Assembly: GCA_900315765.1 (NCBI GenBank)
Contig: ONAK01000012.1
Span: forward strand, 1 to 38,061
Origin: an uncultured Prevotella sp.
Lineage (GTDB): Bacteria > Bacteroidota > Bacteroidia > Bacteroidales > Bacteroidaceae
Direction: 5' to 3'
Length of the DNA: 38,061 bases
This document shows positions 1-6,829 of the stretch, piece by piece. Each line of letters starts with the position of its first letter. Position 1 is the stretch's first letter. The notes beneath the pieces were generated by a model. The model worked only from the letters and a program-made list of their open reading frames with translations, made no database searches and was not told the DNA's origin. The position numbers and the translations under genes were made by a program.

Positions 1-137
1 ATGCCAGTACCGGCAACAATGGCGTGGAGCTCAACCTTCAGTTCATTGGCGAGCTTGCGACCCTTGGTCAGGAGTTCCTGGGAAACTTCTTGCACTTGTG
101 TGCCTTCTATTTCGCAATATACAAATACATTGTTCAT
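1..137 (-). CDS. etfA: Electron transfer flavoprotein alpha subunit, N-terminal fragment
   Basis: Reading the complement from the ATG at 137-135 gives MNNVFVYCEIEGTQVQEVSQ and continues through KGRKLANELKVELHAIVAGTG to the window edge, so only the first 45 residues are present. This is the beginning of an EtfA/FixB alpha subunit, which binds FAD and with EtfB passes electrons from acyl-CoA or similar dehydrogenases to the quinone pool or another acceptor. The identification rests on the N-terminal pattern and on the EtfB gene lying just upstream on the same strand. The 87-nt gap to etfB is filled by a palindromic repeat (155-219) that ends 17 nt before this ATG. The FAD-binding C-terminal domain lies outside the window. 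Confidence 0.85.
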   Translation of the reverse strand, partial: MNNVFVYCEIEGTQVQEVSQELLTKGRKLANELKVELHAIVAGTG

Positions 138-154
138 AATCTTATCTTTTTTTC

Positions 155-219
155 AACACAAAGTCACAGAGTTACAGAGATTATTTCTGTGAGTCTCTGC
201 GTCTCAGTATCTCTGTGTT
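155..219. repeat. Imperfect palindromic ACAGAG-type repeat between etfB and etfA
   Basis: The left arm starts AACACAAAGTCACAGAG and the right arm ends CAGTATCTCTGTGTT, so the element can fold on itself. Each arm is built of short ACAGAG / CTCTGT steps at intervals of about 8-9 nt. A second member of the family is at 22201-22273. It lies 5 nt after the etfB stop and 17 nt before the etfA start, so it occupies the whole intercistronic gap. Its function is unknown. Confidence 0.7.
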
Positions 220-224
220 TTATT

Positions 225-1097
225 TTATCCAATAATCTTTTCTTCCAGTAACTCTTTGATCATTCCCTCGATATCAGCATCAGAAGCCGTCAAAGTCTTC
301 GACTCCTTAGCCTGGAACACGATGTTCTTGATGGCCTTTACCTTGGTAGGTGAGCCACTCAGACCGCACTGGTTAACATCGCCGTCAACATCAGCTACGC
401 TCCACTGGTTCAGTGTCAACTCAGGGCGCTGCTCATACAGATAGTCGTATGGTGTGCCCTCTGCAGGACGCTCCATAGGACAGGTAGCGCGCTTGTACTT
501 CATCACCAGCTTAGCGTTCTGGGGGCGACAAGGAGCGGCACTTCCGTTAACAGTGATAACCACTGGCAGAGGAGCCTCTACAGTCTCCACACCACCGTCG
601 ATCACACGCTTGATGGTAGCCTTACCATCCTTCACTGAAAGAACCTCCTCAGCGTATGTTACCTGGTTAAGGCCCAGTTTCTGAGCCACCTGAGGACCTA
701 CCTGAGCGGTATCACCGTCGATAGCCTGGCGACCACCAATCACGATGTCTACGTCGCCAATCTTCTTGATGGCAGTAGCAAGAGCGTAAGAGGTTGCGAG
801 GGTATCAGCACCGGCGAAGAGACGGTCGGTCAACAACCAACCAGTATCAGCGCCACGATAAAGTCCCTGACGAATAATCTCACCTGCACGTGGAGGACCC
901 ATCGTGAGGATTCCTACTGTTGAGCCTGGATTCTGCTCCTTCAGGCGAAGGGCCTGCTCCAAGGCGTTCAAATCTTCTGGATTGAAGATGGCGGGCAGGG
1001 CTGCACGGTTTACGGTGCCTTCGGCAGTCATGGCGTCCTTACCCACGTTACGGGTGTCTGGCACTTGCTTGGCCAGCACAACAATCTTTAAAGCCAT
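225..1097 (-). CDS. etfB: Electron transfer flavoprotein beta subunit
   Basis: This 290-residue protein begins MALKIVVLAKQVPDTRNVGK, the typical start of EtfB/FixA. It carries the beta-subunit signature region IVIGGRQAIDGDTAQVGPQV near residues 118-137. The partner of EtfA in a soluble FAD/AMP heterodimer, it relays electrons from dehydrogenases. An open frame extends 23 codons upstream, but a promoter -7 box (TACCTTTG, 1136-1143 on the complement) lies inside that extension, so the ATG at 1097 is the start. It is the first gene of an etfBA operon. Length fits the Bacteroidota form of about 290 residues. Confidence 0.93.
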   Translation of the reverse strand: MALKIVVLAKQVPDTRNVGKDAMTAEGTVNRAALPAIFNPEDLNALEQALRLKEQNPGSTVGILTMGPPRAGEIIRQGLYRGADTGWLLTDRLFAGADTLATSYALATAIKKIGDVDIVIGGRQAIDGDTAQVGPQVAQKLGLNQVTYAEEVLSVKDGKATIKRVIDGGVETVEAPLPVVITVNGSAAPCRPQNAKLVMKYKRATCPMERPAEGTPYDYLYEQRPELTLNQWSVADVDGDVNQCGLSGSPTKVKAIKNIVFQAKESKTLTASDADIEGMIKELLEEKIIG

Positions 1098-1135
1098 AAT
1101 TATTAATAATGTGAATGAAATTTCAAAATCGGCTG

Positions 1136-1166
1136 CAAAGGTAGTGTTTTTTATGCATACAGCCAA
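1136..1166 (-). promoter_or_regulatory. Promoter of etfBA
   Basis: On the complement, TTG (1166-1164) is followed after 20 nt by TACCTTTG (1143-1136), which matches the Bacteroidota primary sigma pattern TTTG-N19-21-TAnnTTTG. Transcription would begin about 30 nt before the etfB ATG. Confidence 0.75.
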
Positions 1167-1216
1167 ATAAAATGCACAAAATTAGTCTAAATGTGCACAA
1201 ATCTGGTATTTTGTGC

Positions 1217-1245
1217 AAAAAAAATCGGTGCTAACAAGAGCACCG
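1217..1245 (-). terminator. Intrinsic terminator of cysK
   Basis: CGGTGCT (1226-1232) and AGCACCG (1239-1245) form a perfect 7-bp stem with a 6-nt loop. On the complement the stem is followed by a run of T (complement of the A tract at 1217-1224). It lies about 20 nt after the cysK stop codon. Confidence 0.85.
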
Positions 1246-1266
1246 AAGTTTGATTTTAATCAAAAG

Positions 1267-2214
1267 TTATAGTGGATAATCCTCAAAGGCATAGAGTACT
1301 GTGCTCAGGTAGCGCTCGCCAGTATCAGGCAGCAGAACTACTATCTTCTTTCCTTTGTTCTCTGGGCGCTTAGCCACCTGGATAGCTGCGTAGAGGGCTG
1401 CACCTGCAGAAATACCAACAAGCAGACCTTCTTGCTGCGCTATCTCGCGACCCGTGCGGATGGCATCGTCGTTCTCAACATCAAACACTTCGTCGATAAC
1501 GTTTCCGTCGTAGGTCTTAGGTATGAACCCGGCACCGATACCCTGAATCTTATGAGGGCCACTCTGACCGCCGTTCAGCACAGGGCTCGACTTTGGCTCT
1601 ACAGCAATAATCTTTACGTTTGGATTCTGCTCTTTCAGGAACTTTCCTGTACCAGAGATGGTTCCTCCAGTACCTACGCCACCAATGAAAATGTCAACTT
1701 TTCCATCGGTATCGCGCCAAATCTCAGGACCTGTTGTGGCATAATGCTTAGCAGGGTTAGCACCGTTCTCAAACTGCTGCAGAATGACTGCTCCTGGGAT
1801 GGAGTCGCGAAGTTCCTCGGCAGCGCGGATGGCGCCTGGCATACCGTCTTTACCTGAGGTGAGACGAACCTCGGCACCATAGGCCTTTACAAGGTTTCTG
1901 CGCTCTACGCTCATGGTTTCAGGCATGGTAAGGATAAGATGATAGCCTTTGACGGCTGATACCAGTGCCAATCCTACGCCCGTATTTCCCGAGGTTGGTT
2001 CGATGATGGTGGCGCCTGGTGTCAGGATTCCCTTAGCTTCGGCATCCTCTATCATTGCGAGAGCGATACGGTCTTTAACGCTACCGCCAGGGTTGAAAAA
2101 CTCTACTTTGGCTATCACTGGGGTGTCAAGCCCCTTGGCCTTTGAATACTTGTTGAGCTCCAATAGTGGGGTATTGCCCACGAGCTCTGTCAGTTGTTTT
2201 GCAATTTTTGTCAT
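1267..2214 (-). CDS. cysK: Cysteine synthase A (O-acetylserine sulfhydrylase)
   Basis: This 315-residue PLP enzyme makes L-cysteine from O-acetyl-L-serine and sulfide in the cytosol. The PLP lysine is K47 in GGSVKDR, and the substrate/cofactor loop TSGNTG is at residues 74-79. The glycine-rich phosphate cup [11 protein letters not shown] and the C-terminal [12 protein letters not shown] are typical of CysK. Length matches the family. The gene has its own promoter (2275-2305), a 20-bp perfect palindrome upstream of it, and its own terminator. The neighbour metY is also a sulfide-fixing enzyme, so this is a small sulfur-assimilation locus. The assignment is firm; CysK versus CysM cannot be separated by eye with certainty. 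Confidence 0.93.
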   Translation of the reverse strand: MTKIAKQLTELVGNTPLLELNKYSKAKGLDTPVIAKVEFFNPGGSVKDRIALAMIEDAEAKGILTPGATIIEPTSGNTGVGLALVSAVKGYHLILTMPETMSVERRNLVKAYGAEVRLTSGKDGMPGAIRAAEELRDSIPGAVILQQFENGANPAKHYATTGPEIWRDTDGKVDIFIGGVGTGGTISGTGKFLKEQNPNVKIIAVEPKSSPVLNGGQSGPHKIQGIGAGFIPKTYDGNVIDEVFDVENDDAIRTGREIAQQEGLLVGISAGAALYAAIQVAKRPENKGKKIVVLLPDTGERYLSTVLYAFEDYPL

Positions 2215-2274
2215 AATCCTTACCTTATTTTATTGATATTTAAAAATTTCTAACCTCTATGAATTACCACGGTG

Positions 2275-2305
2275 CAAAGGTACGACATTTTTCTGAATCC
2301 TGCAA
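2275..2305 (-). promoter_or_regulatory. Promoter of cysK
   Basis: On the complement, TTG (2305-2303), a 20-nt spacer, then TACCTTTG (2282-2275). The leader to the ATG at 2214 would be about 55 nt. Confidence 0.75.
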
Positions 2306-2326
2306 TAACTTTATTGTGGCATTTTG

Positions 2327-2346
2327 TATACCAAACGTTTGGTATA
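2327..2346. promoter_or_regulatory. 20-bp perfect palindrome upstream of the cysK promoter (candidate operator)
   Basis: TATACCAAACGTTTGGTATA reads identically on both strands. It begins 21 bp upstream of the cysK -33 box, at roughly -55 to -75, a position more usual for an activator than for a repressor. It lies between the metY terminator and the cysK promoter, so it is non-coding. The regulator is not known. Confidence 0.5.
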
Positions 2347-2351
2347 TGACT

Positions 2352-2377
2352 AAAAAACGGGGTAAAAGCCCCGTTTT
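2352..2377. terminator. Intrinsic terminator of metY
   Basis: CGGGG (2358-2362) pairs with CCCCG (2369-2373), and the flanking AAAA/TTTT extends the stem. On the complement it is followed by T residues (A tract at 2352-2357). It starts 6 nt after the metY stop at 2383. The symmetric A and T tracts would let it act in both directions. Confidence 0.8.
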
Positions 2378-2382
2378 CCTTC

Positions 2383-3672
2383 TTAGATTTGATCGAAAGC
2401 CTGTTTCAGGTCGTCCAGGATATCGTCGATGTGCTCTGTACCGATACTCAGACGGATGGTGGCCGGCGTGATGTGTTGTTCGGCCAACTCCTCAGGACTC
2501 AGTTGTGAGTGAGTGGTAGTATATGGGTGAATAACCAGACTCTTTACATCGGCTACGTTTGCCAGCAGCGAGAATATCTGCAGGGCATCGATAAACTTCC
2601 AGGCCTCTTCCTGTCCGCCCTTGACCTCGAAGGTAAAGATGCTACCGCCGCCATTGGGGAAGTATTTCTGGTAGAGGGCGTGGTCGGGGTGGTTCTCCAA
2701 GGCAGGGTGGTGGACAGCAGCCACCTTCGGGTGCTTGCTGAGGAAGTCTACTACCTTCAGCGCATTTTCTACATGGCGTTCTACACGCAGACTCAATGTC
2801 TCTACACCCTGCAGCAGGATGAAGGCGTTGAATGGTGAGATGGCTGCACCTGTATCACGCAGGATGACGGCACGGATGCGGGTAACATAAGCTGCTGCAC
2901 CAACAGCGTCGGCAAATACGATGCCGTGATATGATGGATCGGGCTTGGCCAGTGTGGGGAACTTGTCAGGATTGGCTTTCCAGTCGAATTTGCCACCATC
3001 AACGATAACGCCGCCAAGTGATGAACCGTGTCCGCCAAGGAATTTGGTGGCCGAGTGAACCACGATGTCAGCTCCGTGCTCCAAAGGACGGATGAGATAT
3101 GGTGTGCCAAATGTGTTGTCGACAATGAATGGGATACCATGCTTATGTGCTACAGCTGCCACACCTTCCAGGTCGAGCACGTCGGAGTTTGGATTTCCGA
3201 ATGTCTCTGCATATACTACCTTTGTGTTGGGTTTGATGGCTGCTTCCAGAGCCTCGAGGTCGTTGATGTTAATAATGGTGTTGCTGATGCCCTGTGTGGC
3301 CAAGGTATGGGTTATCAGGTTATAAGAACCACCATAGAGATTGTCGGCAGCAACAATGTGGTCGCCAGCCTGAACAATGTTCTGCAGTGCATAGGTGATG
3401 GCAGCAGCACCCGAGGCTACAGCCAGTCCGGCAACACCACCCTCGAGCGCAGCAACGCGATCTTCGAACACGCCCTGAGTAGAGTTGGTCAGTCTACCGT
3501 AGATGTTACCGGCATCGCGCAGTCCGAAGCGATCGGCAGCATGCTGTGAGTTATGGAACACATACGATGTAGTCTGATAGATGGGCACGGCGCGAGCATC
3601 AGTTGCTGGGTCGGCCTGTTCCTGTCCTACGTGAAGTTGCAATGTCTCAAAACGATAATTCTTTGTACTCAT
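2383..3672 (-). CDS. metY: O-acetylhomoserine aminocarboxypropyltransferase (sulfhydrylase)
   Basis: This 429-residue protein belongs to the Cys/Met metabolism PLP family. It converts O-acetylhomoserine plus sulfide to homocysteine in methionine synthesis, and may also act on O-acetylserine. The start FETLQLHVGQEQADPATDAR, the motif IYGRLTNSTQ near 57-66, and the PLP lysine K210 in HSATKFLGGHG identify the MetY branch, whose usual length is about 425-430 residues (MetB/MetC are nearer 380-390). The long form with FDW after the lysine motif also fits. It lies divergent from an Lrp-type regulator and upstream of cysK. Its predicted leader of about 148 nt contains a GCAACGGAC palindromic element (3736-3810). 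Confidence 0.92.
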   Translation of the reverse strand: MSTKNYRFETLQLHVGQEQADPATDARAVPIYQTTSYVFHNSQHAADRFGLRDAGNIYGRLTNSTQGVFEDRVAALEGGVAGLAVASGAAAITYALQNIVQAGDHIVAADNLYGGSYNLITHTLATQGISNTIININDLEALEAAIKPNTKVVYAETFGNPNSDVLDLEGVAAVAHKHGIPFIVDNTFGTPYLIRPLEHGADIVVHSATKFLGGHGSSLGGVIVDGGKFDWKANPDKFPTLAKPDPSYHGIVFADAVGAAAYVTRIRAVILRDTGAAISPFNAFILLQGVETLSLRVERHVENALKVVDFLSKHPKVAAVHHPALENHPDHALYQKYFPNGGGSIFTFEVKGGQEEAWKFIDALQIFSLLANVADVKSLVIHPYTTTHSQLSPEELAEQHITPATIRLSIGTEHIDDILDDLKQAFDQI

Positions 3673-3735
3673 AATCTTACCCTTTCTTTTATTTAAATTG
3701 TTATTGTTTTCTTTTTTTCTTTTTTCTTTTTTCTT

Positions 3736-3810
3736 GCAACGGACTACAGGACTCTACGACTTTTTTTCTTTTATAGGATTAATCAGTCCTTAAGTCCTGA
3801 TGTCCGTTGC
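3736..3810. repeat. GCAACGGAC palindromic element, copy in the metY leader
   Basis: The left arm is GCAACGGACTACAGGACT (3736-3753). The right arm ends ATGTCCGTTGC (3800-3810). The inner part of the right arm carries AGGATTAATCAGTCCT, the mirror of the inner left arm of the copy at 29713-29783. So the element has a polarity, and these two copies are in opposite orientation. It lies between the metY -7 box and the metY start, so it should be transcribed into the metY leader RNA. A run of T and C precedes it on the plus strand. Confidence 0.85.
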
Positions 3811-3826
3811 TAAAACTTTCTGGGTG

Positions 3827-3857
3827 CAAAATTAATAGTTTTGGAAATATCTTCCAA
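3827..3857 (-). promoter_or_regulatory. Promoter of metY
   Basis: On the complement, TTG (3857-3855), 20-nt spacer, then TAATTTTG (3834-3827). The start of transcription would be near 3820, upstream of the palindromic element. Confidence 0.75.
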
Positions 3858-3858
3858 A
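3840..3858. promoter_or_regulatory. Inverted repeat between the metY and Lrp-gene promoters (candidate Lrp-type operator)
   Basis: TTTGGAAATATCTTCCAAA has 7-bp arms around a 5-nt AT-rich centre. It overlaps the metY -33 box and ends 4 bp before the -33 box of the divergent Lrp/AsnC gene. Size and AT-rich centre resemble Lrp-family sites in general. Binding by the adjacent regulator is an inference from position. Confidence 0.4.
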
Positions 3859-3862
3859 TTTC

Positions 3863-3893
3863 TTGTGTAATTCAGAAAATATACCTAATTTTG
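3863..3893 (+). promoter_or_regulatory. Promoter of the Lrp/AsnC gene
   Basis: TTG (3863-3865), 20-nt spacer, then TAATTTTG (3886-3893). The leader to the ATG at 3963 would be about 65 nt. Confidence 0.75.
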
Positions 3894-3962
3894 CAGCCGA
3901 TAAAGAATAACTTTCCAATTCGGGCTTTTCTTGAGCCCCCTAACAGAATAAAATTCCAAGAT

Positions 3963-4427
3963 ATGGCAGAAATTCTTGACGAAACCGACTTGCAGATACT
4001 GAAAACGCTGCAAAAAAATGCTAAATTGACCACAAAAGAGTTGGCCGATGCTGTTCATTTAACCCCAACCCCCGTTTTTGAACGCCAAAAACGTTTGGAG
4101 CGTCAAGGGTATATTAAGAAGTATGTAGCCATCCTCGACCCGGAGAAATTGAACCAAGGCTTGTTGGTTTTCTGTAAGGTAAAGCTCCAGCAGATTAACC
4201 ACGAGATGGCCGACTCGTTCACTCGTCGCATCATGCGCATACCAGAGGTTACCGAGTGCTACAATACATCGGGTGCTTACGACTATTTATTAAAAGTACG
4301 TGCGCGCGATATGAAGCAATATCAGGAGTTCGTCCTCAATAAGTTGGGTGACATTCAGAACATCAGTGCCATTGAGAGTACATTTGTAATGGCCGAGGTA
4401 AAACAAAACTACGGAATTAACGTTTAA
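3963..4427 (+). CDS. Lrp/AsnC family transcriptional regulator
   Basis: The 154-residue protein starts MAEILDETDLQILKTLQKNA. It has an N-terminal winged helix-turn-helix (about 5-65, with TTKELADAVHLTPTPVFERQ) and a C-terminal RAM/AsnC ligand domain (about 70-150, with GAYDYLLKVRARDM). Such proteins form octamers, sense amino acids and control amino-acid metabolism. The frame is open 52 codons further upstream, but the promoter lies there, so the ATG at 3963 is used. It is divergent from metY with the two -33 boxes only 5 bp apart. That suggests, but does not prove, that it controls metY and itself. Confidence 0.92.
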   Translation: MAEILDETDLQILKTLQKNAKLTTKELADAVHLTPTPVFERQKRLERQGYIKKYVAILDPEKLNQGLLVFCKVKLQQINHEMADSFTRRIMRIPEVTECYNTSGAYDYLLKVRARDMKQYQEFVLNKLGDIQNISAIESTFVMAEVKQNYGINV

Positions 4428-4460
4428 ACTTTCCTACTCTTTATAGAAAAAAACATCTAT

Positions 4461-4493
4461 TTGATGTAGATTGGATTTTTTTTTGTAATTTCG
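4461..4493 (+). promoter_or_regulatory. Probable promoter of the DUF486-dnaG-cls cluster
   Basis: TAATTTCG (4486-4493) resembles the TAnnTTTG box with one mismatch, and a TTG lies 22 nt upstream (4461-4463). The predicted start is about 25 nt before the ATG at 4525. This is weaker than the other promoters listed here. Confidence 0.45.
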
Positions 4494-4524
4494 CGGCCGA
4501 TAAGTTTATTGAGATATTGAAGAA

Positions 4525-4899
4525 ATGACAAACGGAATTTATACTATCCTGCTGCTTATTCTGAGCAATGTGTTTATGACATTTGCATGGTATGGTCATC
4601 TGCGCCTGCAACAGTCGGGCATTTCAACCAACTGGCCCTTATATCTGGTGATAGCCTTCTCGTGGGTGATAGCCTTCTTCGAATATTGCTGTCAGGTACC
4701 AGCCAATCGCATCGGATTTGTAGATAATGGTGGCCCGTTCAGCCTGGTTCAGCTTAAAGTCATCCAAGAGTGCATCTCGCTGGTGGTGTTTGCCATCATC
4801 GCCAATTTCATCTTCCAGCACGAGGAGTTGCATTGGAATCACGCGGCAGCGGCACTTTGTCTGGTAGCAGCAGTTTACTTTGTCTTTATGAAGCCATAA
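4525..4899 (+). CDS. DUF486 (DMT-like) small membrane protein
   Basis: This 124-residue protein is almost entirely hydrophobic, with four predicted membrane spans (about 5-22, 37-55, 80-98, 104-122). The pattern MTFAWYGHLR, SWVIAFFEYCCQVPANRIG and FSLVQLKVIQE is characteristic of DUF486, a conserved family in the drug/metabolite transporter superfamily with no established substrate. It lies directly upstream of dnaG, with only 4 nt between its stop and the dnaG ATG, so the two are probably co-transcribed. Confidence 0.88.
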   Translation: MTNGIYTILLLILSNVFMTFAWYGHLRLQQSGISTNWPLYLVIAFSWVIAFFEYCCQVPANRIGFVDNGGPFSLVQLKVIQECISLVVFAIIANFIFQHEELHWNHAAAALCLVAAVYFVFMKP

Positions 4900-4903
4900 A
4901 GGT

Positions 4904-6829
4904 ATGATTGACAGAGAGACGATAGATAAGATTATGGACGCCACCAACATTGTTGATGTGGTGAGCGAGTTTGTGACGCTGAAAAAAGCAGGCGTAAACT
5001 ATAAAGGTTTGTGCCCGTTTCACGATGATAAGACACCATCGTTCATGGTGTCGCCCACTAAGCAGATATGCAAGTGTTTCTCGTGTGGTGAGGGCGGAAC
5101 TGCCATCAACTTCCTGATGAAACATGAGCAGATAACCTATCCCGAGGCACTGCGATGGTTGGCCAAGAAATACAACATCGAGATTCAGGAGAAGGAGCTG
5201 ACTGACGAGGAGAAGCAGGAACAAAGCGATCGCGAGTCGATGTTTATCGTCAACGAGTGGGCCATGAACTATTTTAAGGATGTGCTGAATAATGATCCTG
5301 ATGGTGTGGCCATCGGGCGCCAGTATTTCCGTAGCCGAGGCATACGCGATGACATTGTCGAGAAGTTTAATCTGGGCTTCTCGCTGAGTAAGCGCGATGC
5401 TTTAGACCTTGCTGCCAAGAAGGCAGGCTATAAGGAGGAGTTTCTGATAAAGACAGGCCTTTGTATCAAGGGCGAGAAAGGTGTTTACGACCGTTATGCA
5501 GGTCGTGTAATCTTTCCTTGGTTCAACGTGAGCGGCAAGGTGGTGGCCTTTGGCGGGCGCCTGCTTGATGCCCGTACAAAAGGTGTGCAACAGAAGTATG
5601 TGAACTCGCCTGATTCCGAGATCTACCATAAGGAGCGCGAGCTCTACGGCCTGTATCAAGGCAAGAAGGCCATAGCCAAGGAAGACTGCGTGTATATGGT
5701 CGAGGGCTATACCGATGTGATTGCCATGCACCAGTGCGGACTGGAGAATGTGGTGGCAAACTCTGGTACGGCGCTATCGAAACACCAGATAAAACTGCTC
5801 CGTCGCTTCACGCCCAACATCATCTTGCTGTATGATGGCGACGAGGCCGGCATACATGCTGCGATGCGAGGAACCGACATGCTGTTGGCTGAGGGCATGA
5901 AGGTGAAGGTGCTGCTGCTGCCTGATGGTGACGACCCGGATTCTTTCTCTCGCAAGCATACGGCTACAGAGTTTAAGGCCTATATCGAAGAACACGCAGA
6001 GGACTTTATCGAGTTCAAAACCAAACTCACGGTTGAGAACGTAAACGATCCTGTCAAGCGCTCGGAGGCCATCGGTGGTATCGTGAAGAGTATATCGATG
6101 GTTGACGACCAACTGCTGCGCGATGAATATCTCACCCAACTCTCACGCCGTCTGGGCATCAAAGAGGAGACCCTGCTGAACTCTATGAACGGCATGATTA
6201 GTCATGACCGCGAGGAGAAAGAGAAAGAATATAGTCGCGAACAGGCCCAGGAAGCTCTGCAGCGCGAGAAAGAAGGCAAGCCCATGGCCATCGGCCTGCA
6301 TACCACCAACGACCAGATCGGTCAACTCGAAGAGATGCTGATGAAGACTATCGTCCGCGATGGCGAAAAGGTGATATACGAGAACGTTGCTACTGCCGAC
6401 GGGGGAACGATAGATCTCACAGTGGCTCAGTTCATCGATTACGACCTAGGCTCAGACGGACTGAGTTTCAAGAACCCCATCTATAACAAGATACTGCAAG
6501 AGGTGGTGGCTCATATCGGCGAAGAGGATTTCAAAGCCGAGTCCTTCCTTATGCGTCATCCTGACTATGAGGTAAGTTCTGTGGCTGCTCATCTGGCAGT
6601 CGATCCTTATCAGTTAAGCAAGAGTTTCCAGATGAAGGATCGCGAGGGTGGACTTCGCCAGCATGTAGAACATCTGGTGCTCGACTTTCGTTACTACTGT
6701 CTGAAGGAGAAAGTGGAGGAGCTGAAAGCGGCCTTAAAGGATTGTAAGGATGACTATATGTCCATTCTGCAGGAGTTGGCACGTGTTGACAGTATTTACA
6801 AGGAGTTAGCCAAAAAACTGGGAAGATGA
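4904..6829 (+). CDS. dnaG: DNA primase
   Basis: The 641-residue protein makes RNA primers for chromosome replication at the fork with DnaB helicase. The CHC2 zinc ribbon uses C37, H40, C58 and C61 (CPFH ... CFSC). The Toprim catalytic core has the glutamate in VEGYTD (E267) and the aspartates in LYDGDEAG (D311, D313). The region after about residue 480 would be the DnaB-interacting C-terminal domain. Length is normal for Bacteroidota. It follows the DUF486 gene by 4 nt and overlaps the cls start by 4 nt (ATGA at 6826-6829), indicating translational coupling. Confidence 0.96.
   Translation: MIDRETIDKIMDATNIVDVVSEFVTLKKAGVNYKGLCPFHDDKTPSFMVSPTKQICKCFSCGEGGTAINFLMKHEQITYPEALRWLAKKYNIEIQEKELTDEEKQEQSDRESMFIVNEWAMNYFKDVLNNDPDGVAIGRQYFRSRGIRDDIVEKFNLGFSLSKRDALDLAAKKAGYKEEFLIKTGLCIKGEKGVYDRYAGRVIFPWFNVSGKVVAFGGRLLDARTKGVQQKYVNSPDSEIYHKERELYGLYQGKKAIAKEDCVYMVEGYTDVIAMHQCGLENVVANSGTALSKHQIKLLRRFTPNIILLYDGDEAGIHAAMRGTDMLLAEGMKVKVLLLPDGDDPDSFSRKHTATEFKAYIEEHAEDFIEFKTKLTVENVNDPVKRSEAIGGIVKSISMVDDQLLRDEYLTQLSRRLGIKEETLLNSMNGMISHDREEKEKEYSREQAQEALQREKEGKPMAIGLHTTNDQIGQLEEMLMKTIVRDGEKVIYENVATADGGTIDLTVAQFIDYDLGSDGLSFKNPIYNKILQEVVAHIGEEDFKAESFLMRHPDYEVSSVAAHLAVDPYQLSKSFQMKDREGGLRQHVEHLVLDFRYYCLKEKVEELKAALKDCKDDYMSILQELARVDSIYKELAKKLGR

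Noticed and set aside
225-1166. Longer forms of several proteins (etfB, the Lrp-type gene, GH3 enzyme, nadK, purH) using upstream in-frame start codons.
   Set aside because: In each case a TAnnTTTG promoter box lies within or after the extension, so the extra codons would not be transcribed.
1432-1857. A 141-codon plus-strand open frame inside cysK.
   Set aside because: It is a shadow frame of cysK, without regulatory signals or motifs.
3028-3549. A 173-codon plus-strand open frame inside metY.
   Set aside because: It is antisense to a well-conserved part of metY, rich in Val/Cys as expected from a shadow frame, with no promoter or family resemblance.
3736-3810. Insertion sequence or riboswitch in the metY leader.
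   Set aside because: No transposase frame is present and the sequence is a member of a repeat family found at unrelated genes, which argues against a methionine or SAM riboswitch.
3880-4510. Similar GCAGCCGATAA / GCGGCCGATAA strings just after the -7 boxes of the Lrp and DUF486 genes as a shared regulatory site.
   Set aside because: Only the short initially transcribed region is alike, and TTTGCAnCCG-like starts are common at Bacteroidota promoters. The similarity is too short to support a site.
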